From Acidobacteriota bacterium (lineage in GTDB: Bacteria > Acidobacteriota > Terriglobia > Terriglobales > Acidobacteriaceae): DNA of 64,000 nt. The stretch lies in assembly GCA_013289765.1 (NCBI GenBank), contig JABCZI010000008.1, positions 231,583-295,582 on the forward strand. Direction: 5' to 3'. How positions within the stretch are numbered: position 1 is the stretch's first letter; each line of letters begins with the position of its first letter. Shown one piece after another: positions 36,826 through 42,991 of the stretch. The notes below the pieces were generated by a model that made no database searches, had not been told where the DNA came from, and was given only the letters and a program-made list of their open reading frames with translations. Both the position numbers and the translations under genes were made by a program.

Positions 36826-37326
36826 ATGCAGATCCAGCACAGCGTGATGAAACCCATTGCCACCACCGGCACCGCCCATGTGCAGGAGGTAGTAAGGCAA
36901 GCGCACGAAGAGCTGCGGCAACTCCTGCAACAGCGTGCGGACGTGATGCGCCGCATCGGCACCATCAAGCAGACGATCGCCGGACTGGCCAATCTTTTCG
37001 GAGAGGAAGTATTGAGCGACGAACTGCTGGAATTGGTCGATCGCAAGAGTAGCGGCCGCCAGCCGGGTTTCACTAAGGCCTGCCGCATGATCCTGATGGA
37101 AGCGAACCGCGCCTTGAGTGCTCGAGACGTATGTGACCGGCTTCAGCAAAAATCTCCACCTATGCTGGCGCGCCACAAGGATCCTATGGCCTCCGTCACA
37201 ACCGTGCTCAACCGGCTGGTAGCCTACGGAGAAGCTCAAGCTGTGGCTCTCGACAACGGCCGGCGCGCATGGCAATGGGTGGCGGACTCGCAATCTGCGG
37301 CCGCGGCGTTGCCGGTCTCGGCCTAG
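36826..37326 (+). CDS. Small protein with N-terminal coiled coil and C-terminal HARE-HTH-like winged helix
   Basis: The 166-residue protein has a helical, coiled-coil-prone N-terminal part (about residues 18-55, VQEVVRQAHEELRQLLQQRA) and a C-terminal winged-helix region (about 80-150): GFTKACRMILMEANRALSARDVCDRL, DPMASVTTVLNRLVAYGEAQAV, GRRAWQW. The pattern of a helix, ALSARDV and a terminal aromatic wing resembles HARE-HTH domains, found in RNA polymerase delta, chromatin proteins and restriction systems. This assignment is from memory. GGAGG lies before ATG 36826; a GTG 33 bases upstream is the alternative. Confidence 0.75.
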   Translation: MQIQHSVMKPIATTGTAHVQEVVRQAHEELRQLLQQRADVMRRIGTIKQTIAGLANLFGEEVLSDELLELVDRKSSGRQPGFTKACRMILMEANRALSARDVCDRLQQKSPPMLARHKDPMASVTTVLNRLVAYGEAQAVALDNGRRAWQWVADSQSAAAALPVSA

Positions 37327-37335
37327 CCAGCGAAC

Positions 37336-37446
37336 TTATGCCGGAGGAAGGAGCATTCCCTTCTCCAGATGGCGCGTCACGTAAGCGTACGACGCTGCGT
37401 GCGGATCGTGCGTTACCATCACAATCGTTTGAAAGTCTTGGTTGAG
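37336..37446 (-). pseudogene. 3' remnant of a MacB/LolD-type ABC transporter ATPase gene
   Basis: On the minus strand 36 codons ending at TAA (37338-37336) read LNQDFQTIVMVTHDPHAASY then YVTRHLEKGMLLPPA. This is the H-loop region and tail of a LolD/MacB-family ATPase. Upstream the same frame meets a stop within about 15 codons and no Walker A, signature or Walker B is found. The rest of the gene is therefore missing: a truncated remnant left by deletion or rearrangement. Confidence 0.75.
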
Positions 37447-37719
37447 AGGCAGCTTCCAGGTAACGGATGAGCTAGCTGAATTTTAAGCTGCAAAGCATAA
37501 ACGAACAGGTCCGATTGCGCCAATGCGAGCATCCTTGGCACACGCCCGGCACCAAGTCTCATTCCCGCGTCAATCTCGTCGGTTTTCGCATTACCTCGGT
37601 AACTCGAACCCATATCTTATGCGAGATATCCTAAGCCTTAACCTATCCCCTATGGGTTAAGCCCACGCGGCTCTCAAACCAGACCGCGCGGATTGTTTTC
37701 TGTGATGAGGCACAGAACA
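37447..37719. other. Intergenic region with two palindromes ahead of the PEGA protein gene
   Basis: No gene is supported. Two inverted repeats stand out: ATATCT/AGATAT (37612-37617 and 37624-37629) and TTAACC/GGTTAA (37638-37643 and 37655-37660). They lie 60-110 bases before the start of the downstream gene and could be operator sites. Confidence 0.35.
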
Positions 37720-40164
37720 ATGTCCACAAAAATTGGCCACTTCGAAATTCTCAGTGAATTGGCAAAGTCGGCGACTGCGACGGTGTACAAAGCGAACGAT
37801 CCCGAGACCAGTCAGACCGTCGCTTTGAAAGCGATCCAGTTGTCTGCCTTTGGAGAACGCGCCGGCGAACTTCAGAAGTGCCTGCTCGAAGAAGTGGAAG
37901 CTACAAAAGCCTTGAGCCATCCTAACCTTGCGCCGGTTTTTGGCGCCGGTGAAATTGACGGCCAATTTTTTGCCGCCATGGAATACATTCAGGGCAACAG
38001 CATCGCCACCATGCTCGCCCGTAAAGAGGGTTTTTCCATCTGGGACCTCCTCGACATTGGCAGGCAGGTATGCAGTGGGCTTGATCATGCTCAGTCGCAC
38101 AGCGTGTTTCACTTCAGCCTCGAGCCCTCCAAAATTATGTGTGGTTGGGACGGCACCGTTCGCATTCTAGGGTACGGGATCTCCAGCGTAGGAAAGTTTA
38201 GTGAGGAAATGCAGGGCGTCCCATCGATCTTGCACTATATGTCTCCCGAGCAAGTTCGCGGCGAGTCGGTAGACGCTCGTTCGAATCTGTTCAGTCTCGG
38301 CGCCATTTTCTACGAGATGGCTACGGACCGTAAGGCCTTCGATGGGGAAGATGCTGAGTTTCTCCGTCGCAGTGTCGCCGAAGGGACACCAGTGCCTCCG
38401 ATGCTGGTTAATCCCAAGCTCCATCCTGCGCTGAGCGATCTCATCATGAAAGCGATTGCCAAAGATCCGGCGGCACGCTACCAGACCGGAAGAGAATTGC
38501 TCGACGATCTGGAGAAATGTAAAGAGTCCAAGCCGCAGGCCGCGAAGCAGCCGGTGGCGCCCGCGAAGAGCGTTGCTATTCCGAATGCGGCCAAAGCGGC
38601 AACCCAAACGAAATCCTCCAGCGCCTCCGCGCAACCTCCAGTTGGCAGGCAGCCTGCACCGGCTTTGAGCCGGACGGAAGAAACGAAGCCGGCTGAAAAG
38701 AAAGCTGCGACCGCGGGGATTGCTGCGAAAGCGGTTGCGTCAGCGGCTGCAGCGTCCGGCGGCCAAAGCGCAAAATCCGCAACGGTTAAACCTTCCAGCA
38801 GTGCGGCAGCGCGACCATCGCCCTCCATGTCTTCCGCCACTCTCGATGAACTCGCAGCCAATACCAGCGAGGCGCCAAGATTTGCCGTGGATCCATTAAT
38901 GGCTGAGAGCGCTCCAACACGCGGTGGCAGTGTCAGTTTTTCGGAGATGACCGAACTGCCTCCCCTCCAGGAGGTTTACAGCGCACCACCTCCTCCTCCG
39001 CCACCCGTGGACCCGCCCGTCGCTGCATCTGCGAGGCCGACAGGTTCTGAACGCAAAGAGGAGAAACCGAAGGTTCAGTCCCGCGAGGTCGCCGCAAAAG
39101 CAATTAAGGAAGTGAAGAACGTACCACCGCGGCTGATCGCTTATTCGGTCGCCGTGGCATCGGCTCTGATTTTGATCGTCGCCTTGGCTTTATATCTCCG
39201 TATCAATGGTTTGAATAACGATGGCGACCCCGGTCAACCGTCGCCCGATTCCACCAAGCAAGTTTCCAAGTCGGCTGCTCCTCCATCGCAGCCCGCGCAG
39301 TCTGAACCGGCGCCGCCTGACACTGTCGAAGCACCATTGCCCGAGGCCACAAATGATCCTGACGCGGGACCGTGGGTCCCCGTCACCGCATCAAAAGGCA
39401 AGAACGCCAGAAAAAAATCAGGCGCCGCCACCGCGAGCGCCGGGTCCGCAACTGCTCCCGGACAAATCGTCATCGATTCCACCCCTCAGGGTGCACAAGT
39501 GCAAATCGATGGAAAAACTGATCCCTCTTGGGTTACTCCTTTAACTTTGTCTGGTTTAGCCGCGGGACAGCACTCCGTAACGTTCAGCAAAACCGGCTAT
39601 TCCACGGACACACGCACGGTCGCCGTAGCATCGGGCAGCAAAGTTTCCGTAACAAGCCGCCTCACGCAGAGTGTGGCGACGCTTGCGGTCACCAGCACTC
39701 CCGGCGGAGCGAACATTTATGTCGACGGCAAAAATACCGGAAAACTCACGCCTGCCCAAGTTTCCGTGGAGAAGGGCCAGCACGTCGTTCTGGTGCGCAA
39801 ATCCGGTTTCATCGATGAGACTACAAGCGCGCAGTTCGTCCTCGGCCAAATCGTAAACTTCGCGCCCGCGCTCCGCCCCCTCGGCAATGTGGACGACATT
39901 CGAACCGTCGGTAAAATGAAGAAGCTTTTTGGCGGAAAAGAAGCGCAAGGTATGGGCACGGTCACCATCAAGACTCAGCCCAAGGGAGCGCAGATAGCCG
40001 TCAATCAGCACATGCTGGAAAAAGAATCACCTGTCGACTTCTTGCTCGATCCCGGCAACTACATCGTCGACATCACGCTCAGCGGCTACGCCCCGGTCCA
40101 CAAAATCATTACCGTGGAAAGAGGCGGCAAAGCGGTAATTGAAGAGACTCTCCGGCCCGAATAG
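37720..40164 (+). CDS. Pseudokinase (Ser/Thr kinase fold lacking catalytic residues) with transmembrane helix and PEGA repeats
   Basis: The 814-residue protein has a Hanks-type kinase fold at residues 1-265, but the active site is gone. The HRD loop reads HFS (131-133), the following KPxN is EPSK, and DFG is GYG (151-153); the Gly loop lacks its glycines. VALK (Lys37) and the MSPEQVRG segment remain. A long Ala/Pro/Lys-rich linker (about 270-470), a membrane helix (about 475-500) and another linker lead to three PEGA-type domains outside, with motifs VTSTPGGANIYVDGKNTGKLTP and GTVTIKTQPKGAQI. It is probably a scaffold between cytoplasm and envelope. ATG 37720 is chosen over upstream options. 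Confidence 0.88.
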   Translation: MSTKIGHFEILSELAKSATATVYKANDPETSQTVALKAIQLSAFGERAGELQKCLLEEVEATKALSHPNLAPVFGAGEIDGQFFAAMEYIQGNSIATMLARKEGFSIWDLLDIGRQVCSGLDHAQSHSVFHFSLEPSKIMCGWDGTVRILGYGISSVGKFSEEMQGVPSILHYMSPEQVRGESVDARSNLFSLGAIFYEMATDRKAFDGEDAEFLRRSVAEGTPVPPMLVNPKLHPALSDLIMKAIAKDPAARYQTGRELLDDLEKCKESKPQAAKQPVAPAKSVAIPNAAKAATQTKSSSASAQPPVGRQPAPALSRTEETKPAEKKAATAGIAAKAVASAAAASGGQSAKSATVKPSSSAAARPSPSMSSATLDELAANTSEAPRFAVDPLMAESAPTRGGSVSFSEMTELPPLQEVYSAPPPPPPPVDPPVAASARPTGSERKEEKPKVQSREVAAKAIKEVKNVPPRLIAYSVAVASALILIVALALYLRINGLNNDGDPGQPSPDSTKQVSKSAAPPSQPAQSEPAPPDTVEAPLPEATNDPDAGPWVPVTASKGKNARKKSGAATASAGSATAPGQIVIDSTPQGAQVQIDGKTDPSWVTPLTLSGLAAGQHSVTFSKTGYSTDTRTVAVASGSKVSVTSRLTQSVATLAVTSTPGGANIYVDGKNTGKLTPAQVSVEKGQHVVLVRKSGFIDETTSAQFVLGQIVNFAPALRPLGNVDDIRTVGKMKKLFGGKEAQGMGTVTIKTQPKGAQIAVNQHMLEKESPVDFLLDPGNYIVDITLSGYAPVHKIITVERGGKAVIEETLRPE

Positions 40165-40243
40165 CCGGCCCATAGGCCACTTCGCCTTCGATGGTGACGT
40201 CGGTCGTTCCTTCGTCGCGGACATTCCGAGCCCGCCCTGAGTG

Positions 40244-40274
40244 CCCCTGTCTCGCTTCTTTTGCGAGACTTGGG
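40244..40274. repeat. Palindromic dispersed repeat, family A copy 2
   Basis: CCCCTGTCTCGC (40244-40255) and GCGAGACTTGGG (40263-40274) are inverted arms matching at 10 of 12. It is related to the copies at 825 and 42944. It lies in the convergent gap between the PEGA protein and the next membrane protein, a likely terminator position. Confidence 0.65.
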
Positions 40275-40323
40275 AATTAGCGCAGAATACGCCGGTATCC
40301 CCTGGTGAGTTGAGATGCGGGTT

Positions 40324-40884
40324 TTAGTGCGGAACCTTCGTTTTCAGCGCCATACTTGCCAGACCAAGAATGACCAATAAAAGAAATCCACCAGAGTAAA
40401 TGTAATACGCGATCTTTACTTTGGGCCAAAGCCAAGGTGGAAGTTGGTCAGCCAGCTTGTCAGTCAGTGTCTCATTGAAGCGAGGAGGAAGAGCCGCTTC
40501 TTCCGATCCAGGTCTCCATGTTGCTGCGATCCAAGTAGCTCGAAGATTCGAAAGCAGCAACGCGCAGAGAATTATGCGGACAAATCCCGGCATCAACAAC
40601 GTATCCAGCAGGTACATCACGAATATTACAAGCGCAGCATAGCGGCTGCGCTCACGCACTCCTGCGCCGCCCAGATAATAGAATATTAGGATAGCCACGC
40701 CAGCAACGGGCTGGCTGTTCATAACCATAAAGACGAAGGACAGAATTGCAACGACTGTGCAGACCCAGTATCCCTGGGCACCTAGATAGTCCACGTCGGT
40801 TCCGTTCTGGATAGATGGCCAGAACAAACTCTTAAGTCGCCCGTCACTGCGCTCGACGGACCCTGAGAGCCCTAGGGTTTCCAT
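40324..40884 (-). CDS. Membrane protein of unknown function, 186 residues
   Basis: Four or five hydrophobic segments are visible: WVCTVVAILSFVFMVMN, VAGVAILIFYYLGG, ALVIFVMYLLDTLLMPGFVRIILCALLL, and a C-terminal IYSGGFLLLVILGLASMAL. A soluble loop (EEAALPPRFNETLTDKLADQLPPWLW) precedes the last helix. I do not recognise the family. The gene converges with the PEGA protein gene and is divergent from the NTF2-like gene. Confidence 0.75.
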   Translation of the reverse strand: METLGLSGSVERSDGRLKSLFWPSIQNGTDVDYLGAQGYWVCTVVAILSFVFMVMNSQPVAGVAILIFYYLGGAGVRERSRYAALVIFVMYLLDTLLMPGFVRIILCALLLSNLRATWIAATWRPGSEEAALPPRFNETLTDKLADQLPPWLWPKVKIAYYIYSGGFLLLVILGLASMALKTKVPH

Positions 40885-41085
40885 GACGGGGAATTAAACA
40901 CCCGCCAAGTACTAGGTGTCTAGCAGAAAGATCAAGACAGGCGCTCAGACTGAGCCACCAAACCCGGCCCGTCCCCGGATTTCCCCCGGCGGGGCAATCT
41001 CAATCTGTGACTGTGCAGGTGGGCTGGTCGTTCGGCCTGGCTTTCCTCAAGCGTACAATTGCTCGCGTTTACAGGAGGGCTCGCC

Positions 41086-41544
41086 ATGCTACGACGATTG
41101 CTCGCTCACATCTGTTTCTTGAGTGTGCTTCTTTCCGCTACTTTGACCGTACACGCGCAGCAATCCAAAGCCGATTCTGACGCCGCCATTTCGCAAACGT
41201 TGCAGGCGATGGAACAGGCTTGGCTGAACGCCGAGAAAAATCACGACACGGCGGCATTCGAAAAACTAGCGGCAGATGATTGGATCGCCATCACCCCCGA
41301 CGGCTCAAGCCAGAACAAGGCCGAGCGATCGGCAGAGATTAAGGCCGCGCATACAACCTCGGCCACCATGGGCGACATGAAAGTCCGAGTCTTCGGCGAC
41401 ACTGCGGTGGTCACGGGCACGGACGAAGAAGTCACTCTGGAGGGCGGCAAGAAGTCCAGCCAGCATTACGTTTGGACTGACGTTTTTGTGAAGCGCAATG
41501 GCAAATGGCTGGCCGTGGCCTCGCAGACTGCGCAGATCAAGTAG
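41086..41544 (+). CDS. Exported DUF4440/SnoaL-like (NTF2 fold) protein
   Basis: The 152-residue protein has a signal peptide (about residues 5-25, ending VHAQQ) and a single NTF2-like domain typical of DUF4440: LQAMEQAWLNAEKNHDTAAFEKLAADDWIAITPDG, VRVFGDTAVVTGTDEE and the closing WTDVFVKRNGKWLAVASQTAQI. Many such proteins bind small ligands or act in polyketide-like chemistry; this one is unassigned. GGAGG sits just before the ATG. Confidence 0.9.
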   Translation: MLRRLLAHICFLSVLLSATLTVHAQQSKADSDAAISQTLQAMEQAWLNAEKNHDTAAFEKLAADDWIAITPDGSSQNKAERSAEIKAAHTTSATMGDMKVRVFGDTAVVTGTDEEVTLEGGKKSSQHYVWTDVFVKRNGKWLAVASQTAQIK

Positions 41545-41626
41545 TTCATGCAGCTGCTTTTGCGAAACATAGGAATTCCGGGTTCAGACCTGGGCCAGCC
41601 CCGCCCTTTCGTTTTGAACCAAGTTG

Positions 41627-42070
41627 TTACTCCTCGTCGAGGTATTCACCGGGGACGTCGTCTTCGGGCACCTCCCGGGTGCGAACTTCCCGGACGCCAC
41701 GTTTTCCCGCGTCTTCGACGCCGGAAACTACTCCCGCCTCGAACGCGTTTCCCTCCTCGATCAACTCGTCAACGCTTTCTGAATCCGCGCTCTCGACGTC
41801 GGACAAACCCTGCAAATCTCCCGATTGCCCGCCTGAGCGCGATTCCGCCGAAACACGCGAGAACTGTCGCGGGCCGGTCCGCGCGGCCGCCGTCTTTCCG
41901 CTGATGGTTTTCCTCAACGCCTTCTTTTTCGCCGAAGATTTTTTCGGCGTGGCTGGCCTCTTCGCAGATTTCTTGGGAATCCGCTTCTGTGCCACACTCT
42001 TCGCCGGCGTCGACTTCTTGCCGGATTTTTTCTTTGTCGATTTCTTCTTCTTGCTCTTTTTGCTGGTCAT
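41627..42070 (-). CDS. Lys/Ser-rich, histone-H1-like N-terminus joined to an acidic conserved tail; function unknown
   Basis: The 147-residue protein has about 55 N-terminal residues dominated by Lys, Ser, Pro and Ala (MTSKKSKKKKSTKKKSGKKS and on), like bacterial histone H1-like proteins. The C-terminal half is acidic and looks conserved: SVDELIEEGNAFEAGVVSG and EVPEDDVPGEYLDEE. I recall similar tails in other acidobacterial proteins, unverified. The basic part may coat DNA or RNA while the acidic tail binds a partner. Confidence 0.75.
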   Translation of the reverse strand: MTSKKSKKKKSTKKKSGKKSTPAKSVAQKRIPKKSAKRPATPKKSSAKKKALRKTISGKTAAARTGPRQFSRVSAESRSGGQSGDLQGLSDVESADSESVDELIEEGNAFEAGVVSGVEDAGKRGVREVRTREVPEDDVPGEYLDEE

Positions 42071-42250
42071 TCGCGCAGTCTAGCACTCGTCCCCCGGTGC
42101 GGCAACAGCGCGTCCGGCACCTTCTATTTTTGGCACACCTCAAAAAATGTTACGCCCCATAGCCTGCACTGAGCGTGAGTCGAAGGCTCTCCCTGTTTTT
42201 GCGAGACATGGCAGTCCGAGCAGTGCGAGGATCGGGAAATCGGGGGAACG

Positions 42251-42877
42251 TCATTTCCGCAAATAGTCGATGAACCTTGCTTCCAATGCTGTGTCTTCTT
42301 CCGACTGCTTCATCTTGCCGCTGGGCCGCAGAGCCAGCCAGACCACCACCGAGATCATCCCGCACCAGCCAAGCAAGCGAACCACAGCAGCGATTTTCGT
42401 GTCGTAGTTGAGAACGCCAAAATCGCTGAAGATTCGAAAGAAATCGTGCTCGGCAAATTCCGGGTCTCCGGTGGTGACCAAGGGCAGCACCTGCGCCCGC
42501 GCGTCCGCCATGTAGGTCGCGGTGTAGAGCCAGTTCTCGAAGAAAATGAACAGGCAGAAAACGAAGCCGCTGGTCTGACGCTGCGTAAAGAAATACGCCG
42601 CCAGGAGGAACGGCACCAGCCACTGGAGCAGCGTTCCTCCCCACAGCCCGAGCGTCGGGCCGAACCATCCAAAAAGATTATGACCGCCCTCATGGACAAC
42701 CAGATTGGCCAAATCAATGAAGAGCATTCCGCCGTCGGCGTGCAAGGCGTAGACGAGGAATCCGAAATAGAAAATCAGCCAGCCCACGAGCGCCGGACGC
42801 GAAACCGGCTGCCAGGGCCTGTCGAGACCTAGGTCGATACCTAGTTGGTCGAAAATCGATTGCAGCGACTCAATCAT
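42251..42877 (-). CDS. Polytopic membrane protein with a HEGGH motif (putative membrane metallopeptidase-like)
   Basis: The 208-residue protein has about five membrane segments. His62-Glu-Gly-Gly-His66 (LVVHEGGHNLFGWFGP) lies in or next to a helix, the HExxH form used by zinc peptidases of the M50/site-2 type, but the other family signatures are missing. Charged segments LVTTGDPEFAEHDFFRIF and the C-terminal tail face the cytoplasm or periplasm. It may be a new intramembrane metalloprotein. It is convergent with no partner gene on the same strand within 150 bases. Confidence 0.78.
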   Translation of the reverse strand: MIESLQSIFDQLGIDLGLDRPWQPVSRPALVGWLIFYFGFLVYALHADGGMLFIDLANLVVHEGGHNLFGWFGPTLGLWGGTLLQWLVPFLLAAYFFTQRQTSGFVFCLFIFFENWLYTATYMADARAQVLPLVTTGDPEFAEHDFFRIFSDFGVLNYDTKIAAVVRLLGWCGMISVVVWLALRPSGKMKQSEEDTALEARFIDYLRK

Positions 42878-42943
42878 GTGCTGGCTGCGATTCTACGTAC
42901 GCAGCGCAAGGCAGGAAAGTTACCCTTGACGGGTGGCCGGGTG

Positions 42944-42974
42944 CCCCATATCTCGCCCTTTTGCGAGACATGGG
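42944..42974. repeat. Palindromic dispersed repeat, family A copy 3
   Basis: CCCCATATCTCGC (42944-42956) and GCGAGACATGGG (42963-42974) match as inverted arms at 11 of 12. On its other strand it continues GGGGCACCCGGC, exactly as in copy 1 at 857-868. It lies 18 bases beyond the FG-GAP gene end. A decayed half-copy (TTTGCGAGACATGG) is near 42198. Confidence 0.7.
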
Positions 42975-42991
42975 AACTCTGAGACCTGCGC

